A stretch of 64,000 nt of DNA from Paramarasmius palmivorus (taxonomy: Eukaryota; Basidiomycota; Agaricomycetes; Agaricales; Marasmiaceae), in the NCBI GenBank assembly GCA_037176845.1, contig JAYKXP010000019.1, forward strand, positions 124,001-188,000, written 5' to 3'. Below the pieces are notes generated by a model. It did not search any database. It was not told the DNA's origin and worked only from the letters and a program-made list of their open reading frames with translations. Positions 49,598 through 59,530 of the stretch are shown here, one piece after another (position 1 is the first letter of the stretch; the number at the start of each line of letters is the position of its first letter). The position numbers and the translations under genes are program-made.

Positions 49598-50870
49598 TCA
49601 ATCTTCAGGGACGTGTGTGATGTTCCCGTCTGAATCCCAAGTCGATTTTCGAAGGAAAACTCGACGATGAGAAGGCTGGGATAGATGCTCTAATGGTGAG
49701 TTAAAGACTGATTTCTTGGTAGTGGAGATATATACACTCACCGTCACGCCCATCCCCAGGCCCGTTAATATGTTATGTACCATTGTCCACGTCAGGCTTT
49801 CAATGGAAATCGATATATAATTCATGGTTCCACTAAAAAGCTATCCCATGTTTCACACTGAGCCTCAGTACTCCATGGAATGTTCAATTAAGACATACGA
49901 GTAAAATTGTGTAAGCAACGCCACTCTCCACAAGCAACATGAGAACCTTTTCATGCCGAGCCTGCTGGCTTCCATTTTCAAGGAATCCACGTACGGCTTT
50001 CCGGTGTAACCTGTATAGAAGGGAATTTCTAAGTACTACTTCTCGTTTCGGGTCAAATCTCTGAAACCTTACCAGGTGTAATATCCAATTGAGAGGTTCA
50101 TAGCGAGGTTTGTCACGAACGAGAAACTGAATGTAATGTAGGCGAGGACGAGATATGGTTCGTCAATCTGTTGTCCACTACTCGCAGATATGATTGTGTG
50201 AAGTAAAAACCCCAGAGCAAGCACTAGAAAATGTTCAGGTTAGTCACTAAGCAGGGTGTATAAAGTCTAATTAAACGAACTGGACGTGCAGACAAGTAGT
50301 ATCCCGGGAATATAAACCACTATGCGTCTGTGTTGCCACAATACCCAAGCTCTCCAAAACACGACGACATCGCCAATCTATGCCTGTAGTGGCGAGAGGT
50401 TAGGCACAGCGGCGAAAGGAACAGTATGGATAGCGTACATTCAGGAAGAAGGTAGCATCCATTCCCGCGCCGGTCCACAGGTGAAGGAAATCATACGAAG
50501 GGGCATCCAGGAGGACTAGGATAGACCTAGCAACAGAGAAAGCCACAAAGATCGATGAAGAAGCCGTCATCAACAAAGTTGCTCCGAGAAGTAACTTTCT
50601 TGCCCTCAACGAAGTAGAGGTGGAACGCCTGCCACAGCCAAGGTAAGAACCAAAAATACACACACATACAGTTGCTCACCTTAGAATAATGATACATATC
50701 CACTGAAGAACAAGTTGTGCACCTAATATCAGCGTGAATATTCGAGGGCTCAGGCTGACCCAGAAAAAGGAACACGAACCATATGGAATAGACGATCCTA
50801 CAGTCCGCGCAATCCCCGCGATGATAGTGTATCTCATATCCTGAGTCGGTAGAGCGTCGCAGGTATCCAT
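49598..50870 (-). CDS. orphan seven-TM membrane protein, copy 7 (shifted C-terminus)
   Basis: The minus-strand start MDTCDALPTQDMRYTIIAGI is close to copies 1 and 2. Exons give AQLVLQWICIIIL, ARKLLLGATLLMTASSSIF, IGDVVVFWRAWVLWQHRR, NLAMNLSIGYYTW, LHRKAVRGFLENGSQQARHE and LTWTMVHNILTGLGMGVT. Exon 4 uses an acceptor seven bases later than the paralogues (GCATAG|ATTGG), which avoids an in-frame TAG. In the last exon one base is missing after SIYPSLLIV, so the conserved FLRKSTWDSDGN is out of frame and translation would run on for about 60 residues. The end given is the paralogous stop. Upstream sequence resembles the promoters of copies 1 and 2. Confidence 0.78.
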
Positions 50871-52094
50871 GCTGGATGAAGAAAGCCGACAATGAGCTGT
50901 CCTTGCATAAAAGTGAAAGAAACCATCAAGAATGATATACTCACCATGGCTATGGCCGTAAAGACGATACCATATCCGATTGTACTCAACTAGAATGGAG
51001 CACTCGAAATGCCGATTATTGATAAAGAGCGTAAAGTTGGAACGGCACCCGAGCTTGAGCCTTGTGTTGAACGTTGAACATTTGTACCTTTTTCTGATCG
51101 GATTGGAACAGTGCATATGGTTGGTCGTCGTGCATCACGACTCGTAACAAACACCACGACTGTGCATCTTGATTTGCACTGGCACAGACTCCACGGGGGT
51201 TGATAGGTTGGGTAAGGGACATCGTAGTCCCTTGTTCCAATGTAGGAGCAGGTAAGAAACATTGATTGGTATCAGATTGTGACAAGCAAGTCCACGCTGG
51301 GTTTCATTGATTATGGAGACTAGCTATAATAAAGTGAGCCAATGCCATCACCAAAGAAATAGCGAAGATCGCACCTAAGCCTATTCCTATCCCGAATCCA
51401 ACATCTCATCTCGAAAACACTCCTCTTGAGTCCACTCCCCTGTACGAGACCGGACGCTTGGGACAACGGTGCACCTGCACAAATGACTCGACTAGCGTTG
51501 ACATCAAAGATCTTGGAGGGCCCACCGGGAGTTACCGAACAGCCAAATCGCTGTTTGCGGTACTTTCCCATGCCTTGTTTTCAGGCTCTTCGTACCTTGA
51601 GACTCGAACTTGTAATTCCCCTGCCCAGCTGCACAGGTTCTTCTGGATCTCTGTTCAAGCCTATCATTATCCCTGCATTTGCCACTGATAATAGCAACAC
51701 TAAAACAGATGGCTTCCAATAGCATCTCATCCGACTCCCGAGTCAGCCGCACAAGCTGCACACCAGCATACATGGCATACGCGTTCCAAATCACAGACAA
51801 CGATCTTGAAGTCACCCGGCAGGAGAAGAATCCTGGAAGGATCTACCCCGGACTAGGACAAGTGTTTTTCCGACAGAGATAGAGTTGGAGTAGATCATCA
51901 TGAAGGCTATGGGAGTGGAGGTACAGCCTGAATGGTATCGCTGCGTCAAATGTAGTTTAATAAAGTTCCGATGCCGACAGTCTTTTACCTCTCGTCTGTG
52001 AACTGGCCTTTCTCTTGTATGTATACGAATAGCCGTGCTGGGAATTGGAATGGACTCTGAGCAATGAGCATGCGTGTTGAATTGAGCTTGAACA
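50871..52094. other. intergenic, no supported gene
   Basis: The first 100 bases are the copy 7 promoter (minus). A minus-strand frame at 51016-51220 (MSLTQPINPRGVCASANQDA) is protein-like but unrecognised and has no splice-supported continuation. Other frames overlap antisense to each other and are not convincing. Confidence 0.35.
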
Positions 52095-53242
52095 CTAAAA
52101 ATACATAAAACCTACAAAACAAAACCTCAACGCCCATCTCAAACCTATCATATACACCTTTTTATTCTTCGACTCGAGACGATCTCGTTCTTCGTTAAGC
52201 CTCTTAAGGATGTCCGCGTTGGGTGTGCCTTCCAAGTCGACTTGATGGATTACGGAGAGAGCGGAGAGGATTTTTTCTGTTTCGACGTTAAGAAGGAAGA
52301 AAAAGAAGGAAGAGGAACGCACTGAGATCGTCACCGACTCTCGCGAGCATCCACAGCGCGTCTTCAGTCGTGTGGTCAGGTTCGATGAAGAGGTACGGTG
52401 CAAGGTCTGGTAGGTCGTTGATTGTTATTAGCCGTCTCTGCGCGTGTTTTTTTAGTCGAACTTCCTGATACAAGAGGCGTAACGGACGTACGTCGAGTAT
52501 ACGTATAGCTTGTCCAATCATCTGTTATCGTGTACCGGCTGTGTATATTTCATTTTCGTCAGTAAAAAGCCGAAGTAAAGAAATCAGCAAGAGAGACAAA
52601 CCTTAACGGAAACCGAGATCATGTATCTTATCCGCCAACTCCTTCTCCTTCTCCGCATTTTGAAGCTTGCGTTCGATATCTCGTTTGTTGATATATTCGA
52701 GTTTTGACGGGTTGTGTAACTGCGCTTAGGGAGAACTGGTCGATGACTTGAGGAAGCGTGAGGATTGTTGTGCTTTCTGGTGTCGAATTCGTTGTCGTTG
52801 AGGTGGAAGAGGTGGTAGGTGAGGAGGCACCCCAACCAGCCGACGGTAACCAGTTGAAAATGGCTTCAGGTTCCTAACCTCTTTTCTGATACATGTCAGT
52901 ACCAAAACTCCAACTCAAAACCACAGAAACACCCACAATATAATCAACAACCCTCACATCCCCATTCCTTTTACTCATTTTACCCCATCCGGATTTAACA
53001 ATAACGGTAAATGCCCATACTGTGGAGGTGTCCAACCCAAATGCGCCCTGGACCGTAATCGTAGTCTAAGCCTGCCCAGTCTAGGGCTTGACGGATTCCG
53101 TCGACTGAGCCGGGGACGTAGCGGGTCTGATATTAGAGGTTATGATTGGGTTTGGGTTCGGGGTTGGGGTGGAGGCGTACATGTAGTTGTAAAGAGCCAT
53201 ACGAAGGCCTCCAGGTGAAGGAGCGAAACGGAGGAGGACCAT
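52095..53242 (-). pseudogene. decayed mitochondrial-type glutamyl-tRNA synthetase
   Basis: Ordered fragments match class I glutamyl-tRNA synthetase. VLLRFAPSP is followed at once by GGLRMALYNYM, so the residues spanning the HIGH-type ATP site are gone. Then RYVPGSVDGIRQALDWAGLD; then a jump over the rest of the catalytic domain to GKMSKRNGDVRVVDYI (KMSKS-type loop). The anticodon-binding part follows: EPEAIFNWLPSAGWG, HNPSKLEYINKRDIERKLQN, RRLITINDLPDLAPYLFIEP and KNKKVYMIGLRWAL. Introns are retained, so this is a duplicated genomic copy and not a retrocopy. A frame shift also separates QFSLS from LHNPSKL. The enzyme charges tRNA-Glu and should be essential in mitochondria, so an intact gene is expected elsewhere. 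Confidence 0.75.
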
Positions 53243-53366
53243 GGTGGAAGGTGGAAGAGAGCAGAAGGGTCTAGACGTGACCGCGCCTTGCAGCTGCATC
53301 GGACTTTTCGGACCTTGTTGGCGCGTCGTTTAGCAAACCCATTACACCCAGCATGCCTCCGACGAC

Positions 53367-56242
53367 GAACCTGAGCCTCACTACAACTTCACCTTCGTGG
53401 ACGCCTCCACTGCATGCCCACATACGCTAGATTTGGGGCAAAATTTCCACGAAAGTACTTGTCAGTACATGTACAATTGCATGGCTGAGGCGGTGACTGA
53501 ACTGCCTGAACTTCAACTCCCATCATCTCATTGTTCATCCGTGCAACATTATTCATCTGGCGAAGGAAGTGAAACACTGAAACGCACAAAACGTCTTCAT
53601 TTGGCCCAGACGAGTGCTCCTGTAAGTCAACCTCTCGATCTAGTTGCGACTACTTATCCGTCTTTACAAGGTTCTCGTCACATGCGTGGCGAACCTGGGC
53701 TCGAGCTACCTGACCAGGTAGATTCGGCTCATAATTTGTATCCTCGTGTACCGGAGCATAGTGGTGGGACTTTTGAGCACCAACGACATTATCCAAACGC
53801 AACTACCAGGATTTCGGATCAAGTCGAACGAGAATGCTTCAATTGCTTCATCACTACATCCACCAAATGGCGAAGGTCGAGGCTATCATTATCCGCCGGA
53901 GAAGTAGTAAGATACCGTTGTTTCTCGATCTATCAAACCGAACTGATTGCACTTTTCGTTTAGCTTTGCTACAAATGTAGTCTGTTCGAAAGGAGCCTTG
54001 GTCGTCCTCGTCCACTTGTCCCACTGGATACGACTTCAACTACAAAGGAACAACCATCATCAGATTGCGCACCATTTGCACCTCTCATTCCAATCGAGAT
54101 AGTCACACCACCTGTACCTCTCATTCCGATTCAAATATTGCCAGCAACCACCGGTGGTACTACCCATTCGGACTCGCTACCCCCACCAGATTGGGACAGT
54201 CTGTTGCAGCACACGTTGCGCCAACTACAATGTTTTGACTCCATAGAAGATGGGTCGCGTGAGGAAGTCGCCCACCCCACTGCTCGCAACCTTGAAGTTG
54301 AAGAATCGTGCTGGAACTTTGACCCCAGTACTGCCAACCGAGACGGCGTAGAGATCGACTACGGAGGTATGCTCACCGTGCAGCTGTCGTCGTCTTATGA
54401 TTCTCACAGATTCATATATTAGAATGCACGGAAGGCTCTTACCTTTCTCACAAGGCTACAAATTCAAAACACGAATGCAAGCCGCATGATATCCCGGAGC
54501 ACATTACCCACATGCCATCTTCTCAAGATCCACTACAGATACAATACACTCGGTCCCAGCTTTCATCCAAGATCATAGACGGGACATATGAAGAAGTCTA
54601 TGTCGCCCACGTCACCGACAACTTCGAAGAACCGTGCGGCAACTTTGACCCTAGTACTGCCAAGCAAGATGGGGTAGAGATCGACTATGAAGGTATGCTT
54701 AGTATGCAGTTATCCTCGTCTTTCGATTCTTATGCCTTTCACAATCCAGAATCTATCAACTCGGAGGAAAGCTCCTACTTTCCTCACACCGCAGATTCGA
54801 AATGCGAATGCGAGCTGCAGAATATCCCGGAGCACATTACGGATGGGACATGGGAAGAAGTCGCCAATGTCACTGTTCACACTGAAGAACCGTGTTGCAA
54901 CTTTGACCTCGGTACTTCCAAGACCGCCAATGAAGGTATGCTTACCGTGCATTCATCCTCATCTTTCGATCTCAAGACTTCTACAATCCAGAATCTACGA
55001 ACCCAGAGAAAGGCTCCTACCTTTCTGACACTGAGGATATCCCTCAGCACATCGTTCACGTGCCATCTTCTCAAGATACACTACAAACACGGCACCCCAG
55101 ACAGATCGTAGACCAGAGAAGCGAGCATGTCGGAAACTCAGAAGATATTCCGGATCCGTATGTTACGACCTCCGAGGATCCACTTCCACTGCGAAATGCA
55201 CATCAAGAGTTAGAGATTATCATTTCGAAGGCAGCTGAACAGCCCGTTCGTGAGCTTGAAGGTATGCTTGTCATACACTTACTTTTGTAATCTCCTCATC
55301 GTTCGATATTCAGGATCGCATAACCCAGAACGTATGGATAACGACTCCGATCTTTCTGACGCAACACGCGGAATATGGGCTTGGTCTTGGTTAGACCACA
55401 TCTCCAGCAAGGAATCACAACCAAAGGGACCGGGATGGCCCGGGGAAGATCCTGGCCCGGAGGTTATATGGTCACTCCAGCTTGTACGGCAAATTGGCCT
55501 TGACCCGGAAGAGATTCATTCGCGATACCATCCGCGTGTCAAGGAACAGCTTGAGGGATATCATCCCAAGTTACTCAAAGACGCCGGAACTCAATTCGGG
55601 GATTCACGTTTCCTGGATACACGGCGCAAGCGGTCAATCTCATCCATTCACGCGCATGTTTGGTGGAAGCTTGATCACACATGTACGATCAGTATCAAGG
55701 ATAGTGTTATTATCATGCGGGACCAACATGGGACGACCAATACCGGTGACCACAATAGAACCGACAACGGGAATCGTTATAATGGCTCTGGTATGTGGAC
55801 ATCACTTCGTTCCGGGTTTTTATGGCTTAGTACACGAATTAATCTAGGTTCTAGTGTTCCATCGTCCAGTACCCCGGGATCAAGGCTTCTTTTGACTCAG
55901 CAGCAAAAGCGCTTCGTGCCAGACTTTGCGACCTTTGCCATTCTGACCGTAGCGATAATGATCATTGTATCAACAGCGCTACTACGTCCCGACTTGACTA
56001 GTACCACAGGACATCTGGCTCCCCCTGAGCCACCTCCACTGGCAAGGGCTCATTTTATCTCGACCTTCAAAGCCACCATTCACTACGTGGTACTTGATGC
56101 GTCGGGAAGTTCAGTACTCGCATTCCTTGTCGGCCATCTCATTAACATCGCTATCCTGCTTACAATCGTTGTTCCTCTACTTATGTACATCACTTTTTGG
56201 CTTCGCAAGTTGTTCGGTGTTTTACAGTGGTCGTTGGACTGA
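53367..56242 (+). CDS. membrane-anchored Gly/Asn-motif family protein, member B, with repeated exons
   Basis: Exons: to 53906, 53964-54366, 54423-54692, 54750-54935, 54992-55261, 55314-55790 and 55848-56242; all internal junctions splice in frame. No start Met was secured, so the 5' end is partial. Exons 3-5 are homologous modules with phase-1 introns on both sides; exons 3 and 5 are both exactly 270 bases. Shared motifs are SYLS, IPEHIT, VPSSQD, DGTYEEV and EEPCGNFDPSTAK. The conserved C-terminal half has QFGDSRFLDTRRKRS, HTCTISIKDSVIIMRDQHG and TTNTGDHNRTDNGNRY. It is followed by a hydrophobic helix, a Pro-rich spacer and a double hydrophobic block ending LRKLFGVLQWSLD. Likely a membrane-anchored protein with a long disordered N-terminus. 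Function unknown. Confidence 0.7.
54423..55261 (+). repeat. tandem exon-intron modules inside member B
   Basis: Three successive exons (270, 186 and 270 bases) each follow an intron ending CCAG or TTAG and begin G|AA. Each ends GAA|G before an intron starting GTATGCT. Intron starts at 54367, 54693, 54936 and 55262 are spaced 326, 243 and 326 bases. The introns themselves are similar (GTATGCTTACCGTGCA-like starts and a shared TCATC..CTTTCGAT core), which shows duplication of whole exon-intron units. The middle unit has lost about 84 bases of coding sequence. Confidence 0.75.
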
Positions 56243-56521
56243 GAAGTTCCAGTTCGGTTTTTGTTTGACTTATCATGTACTACCTGTAGCTGGCCAATCT
56301 TGAATTGGTGTTGAATTTTGAAATTTGGAAACGTTGAATAGATGTGACGTCAACACGTGATTTCGAATCCCCTTCTCGACCAAAAGTTCTCTGGACTTGA
56401 CACCCATGTTCCAACATGATCTAGCGAGGTATATCCTCATTCAATCCTCTCTTCAGAAGTACGAACCTTAGGACCACTTCATTTCTTTATACATTTACAC
56501 TTCTTTAATTCGGCCCACATC

Positions 56522-58717
56522 ATGGAGTACGACTACTCACCGGAAGTCCACCAACGATATCTCGAAAGCCAGGCTCGTATAGCGAGATGGTGCGACACAA
56601 CCGAGACCCATAGTCAAGAGCACAAAGCACCTTTTAGAGCCGGGTCAGATGTCGATGCGAACGAACAGTGGGATGGGGTGACTAGAGTGACTCGTGGAGA
56701 AACTTCACGTTCGAGCGGAATTGCTGCACCGCGGCGATTAGCACCCGCAGCCAAATTACACAAATTGTCCAAACCACACAAGTCGCACAAGTCGACACCG
56801 CCTCCTTCATACATTCCACCTCAGTACGCCAAGTTTCAGCACACACAATCCAGAACATACACCACATCCGTACGCACATCAGATACCAGTTCTCTCGACC
56901 TTTTCAGGAAGCCAAGATCCAAGCTCCCAACACCTACTTCATTGCTTCGTACGACATCCGATGCTACTACTAAATCGGCATTCCAGAGTCAACTACGTTC
57001 ACCGGTGTACACAAGTGGTTTTCGATCACGTACCCCTCCATCACTTCCCACTTCTCGTGTCGTTGTACGCGAAAAGATGTCCGACCTTGCGAGCGTTGCC
57101 AAACAGGAGATAAAAGCGTGCGACGTACGACAAGATTCCGTACAGAAAGGCCATGAAGATGTGATAGACCCTACTGGCTCGGTGGATTTACCTCCACCTT
57201 TGTCAACATGTCCCGTCCAGACCCCTGCATTACATGGTTTAGGCGTTGACGAGTCCGTGGGCGCAGTTTTACTAGCCGATCGACTGCCGTTTCCAAGCAG
57301 CCCAGGGAGTTCCTCCACAAACCATGATGATAACTGGAGAAAGGACTTGCTGAAGGCAGCGGTCAGCTACCCGTTCGAGAGCTCGAACTCTCCTGTCACG
57401 TCTCCTGTGCAGTCGTCTCCCAGCTCAGGGAATATGTCAACGATAATGACAGAATCCAGGTCTGATGCACGAATTATCAGTCATCCCATTATCGACAATC
57501 ATTCTTCGTCTCTTTCTAAATCCCCTTCAACAAGCAGCCATGATCCTTTAGTCCCTCGATTCTCCCGACCTCACGATTCGGAATATATGGACTCGGAGGA
57601 AGGCTCTCACCTTCCTCGCACTGTAGTGTCAAAACGCGAATGCAAGCCGCGGGATATGCCGGAGGACATCTCCCACATACCATCCTCTCAAGATCCACTA
57701 CGTGAACCTCACGTTGATAGATACCACAGGTCCCAGCCTTCTGACAAGATCGTAGACGGAACATACGATGAAGTCGAAAACCCCAAACGTATTCCGTGCA
57801 CATGGTTAGAACGCATTTCCAGGGCACTCCCTTTCTGGCGTTTCACTATCTCCAGCGAGGAATCACAACCAAGGGGATCGGGATGGCTCGGGGGATATCC
57901 TGACTCGGAGGTTATATGGACATCCCAGCTTGTACGGCAATTCGACCTCGACTGGAAGATCATTCCATCGCGTCGCCATCCGCCTATCAAGGAACTGCCT
58001 GAGGTATATCATCCCGAGTCACCGTTCAAAAACTATGTATATGGACTTCAGTTTGGGGATTCACGTTTCCTGGACACCAGGCGAAAACGGTCAATCCACC
58101 TCACTGTATTCGTTCACAGGCACCTAGGCGGACATACATCGTATACGATCACCATCAACAATAGTGTTGTTATCATGCGCGACCAACACGGGACAACCAA
58201 TACTGGTGATCACAATAGAACAGACAACGGGGATCGTTATAGTGACTCTGGTGTGTACACATCGCTTTGCTCCAGAACTTTAGAGCTTAGTACATGGAAT
58301 AATCTAGGTCCTAATGATCCAACACAGTGGGGGACATCTACCGTGGGATCAAAGACTCTTTCAACTCAACCACAAAAGCGCCCCGTGCTAGACTTCGCGA
58401 CCTTTGCGACCCTGATCATCATCATCACTGCTGTGTCAGTGGCACTAATACGTCCTGACTTGACTAGAGGACAACTGGTTCCCCCTGAGCCGCCTCCAAG
58501 GGTTCATTTTATCTCGACCTTCAGAGCCGCTGTTCATCACGTGGTACTTGATGCGTCGGAAAGTCCAATACTTGCATTCTTCCTCAGCCAGCTCATCGAC
58601 GTTTCTATCCTGCTCATAATCATTGCTACCCTACTCACAGTCATTATTATTCTGCTCAAGTATATCAAGTTTTGCCTTCGCGAGTTGTTTGGTGTTTTAC
58701 AATGGGCGTCGGACTGA
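56522..58717 (+). CDS. membrane-anchored Gly/Asn-motif family protein, member C
   Basis: Starts MEYDYSPEVHQRYLESQARI. One continuous frame gives 731 residues, or 712 if the 57-base intron at 58251-58307 (GTGTGTACA...ATCTAG, a multiple of three and stop-free) is removed, as the paralogues suggest. Residues 1-430 are Ser/Pro-rich and disordered. A single copy of the module found three times in B lies at about 355-420 (PEDISHIPSSQDPL, KIVDGTYDEV). Then GSGWLGGYPDSEVIW, QFGDSRFLDTRRKRS, YTITINNSVVIMRDQHG and TTNTGDHNRTDNGDRY. A hydrophobic helix (LIIIITAVSVALIRPDL), a PPEPPP spacer and a long double hydrophobic block end CLRELFGVLQWASD. It lies 280 bases after member B as a tandem duplicate. Function is unknown. 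Confidence 0.8.
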   Translation: MEYDYSPEVHQRYLESQARIARWCDTTETHSQEHKAPFRAGSDVDANEQWDGVTRVTRGETSRSSGIAAPRRLAPAAKLHKLSKPHKSHKSTPPPSYIPPQYAKFQHTQSRTYTTSVRTSDTSSLDLFRKPRSKLPTPTSLLRTTSDATTKSAFQSQLRSPVYTSGFRSRTPPSLPTSRVVVREKMSDLASVAKQEIKACDVRQDSVQKGHEDVIDPTGSVDLPPPLSTCPVQTPALHGLGVDESVGAVLLADRLPFPSSPGSSSTNHDDNWRKDLLKAAVSYPFESSNSPVTSPVQSSPSSGNMSTIMTESRSDARIISHPIIDNHSSSLSKSPSTSSHDPLVPRFSRPHDSEYMDSEEGSHLPRTVVSKRECKPRDMPEDISHIPSSQDPLREPHVDRYHRSQPSDKIVDGTYDEVENPKRIPCTWLERISRALPFWRFTISSEESQPRGSGWLGGYPDSEVIWTSQLVRQFDLDWKIIPSRRHPPIKELPEVYHPESPFKNYVYGLQFGDSRFLDTRRKRSIHLTVFVHRHLGGHTSYTITINNSVVIMRDQHGTTNTGDHNRTDNGDRYSDSGVYTSLCSRTLELSTWNNLGPNDPTQWGTSTVGSKTLSTQPQKRPVLDFATFATLIIIITAVSVALIRPDLTRGQLVPPEPPPRVHFISTFRAAVHHVVLDASESPILAFFLSQLIDVSILLIIIATLLTVIIILLKYIKFCLRELFGVLQWASD

Positions 58718-59097
58718 GAAGCGAGTTGCTTGGGAGAGCGCGTTTCTATTCAACTTGTAATGTTTCATACCCATATACCTATGCTTGTACTTGCGACAAT
58801 GGAAATTGTATTCAACATATCGGAACTGTCGTTGCGCCATTTCGCAGTGGTAGCGATTCCTCGCTTCCCGGACAAGCCAAATCGACCGGATTTAAGTCCT
58901 GTTTACGGAGCGATCAGCAAAATGCTGAATCGATAGATCTTGTTAGGTGGTCCTCACTAATTTTGAGCTCGAACTAACAAGCCGTTCGTTAGGAAACGGT
59001 CTGTGTCTTGAAGGTCATCAGGCTTTTCGGACTTTTCGGATATGTAATAGATGCACAGTACTCGTTCAAGCAAGTATACCTAGTTACAATCGGCTCC
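58718..59097. other. intergenic between convergent genes
   Basis: The 3' ends of member C (plus) and the third 8-Cys gene (minus) face each other. Short frames only; nothing recognised. Confidence 0.4.
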
Positions 59098-59530
59098 TCA
59101 ACACAATTCGATGTACGAGCACCAAGTCATCCTATAATGCGCCCCATTATACTCATAATTCCCATCCGCAAGTCCATCACATTCTGCAAAACGCATCAGC
59201 TCAACGATCTCAAAACGATTGACCAAACGTACGCGAAATAATATCCCCCAACGCATCCCAACATCTCTGTCTATCATTCGCACCAGGCTTATCCAACGAG
59301 ATGTATATGGGTATCTTGTTAACACCACTCCCTCTATACTGGAAGCACGGCGTGTTTTGCCAGCGGTCGTTACCGCAGTAATCGGCACGAGCAGCCCAGA
59401 GGTCGTCTCTCCAAGCGTAGGCGCCTCCTTGTGAGAGGCAAATTAAGGTGGAGGAGGAATCGCAGTTGGCGGCGTGTACGAGAGTAGTGGTGGTGGAAAG
59501 GATTGCAGTAGCGAGGGAAAGGAACTTCAT
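59098..59530 (-). CDS. small secreted 8-Cys protein, paralogue 3
   Basis: Minus-strand exons 59233-59530 and 59098-59183, with a 49-base phase-1 intron at the same place as paralogues 1 and 2. The 127-residue product starts MKFLSLATAILSTTTTLVHA (signal peptide). Cysteines: NCDS, LICLS, YCGND, PCFQY, RCWDA, ECDGL-type QCDG, WCSY and final LC. IPIYISLDKPGAN, CWDALGDII and GNYEYNGAHYRM show the common origin. It is more diverged and lacks the upstream box shared by the other two. Predicted extracellular; activity unknown. Confidence 0.85.
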
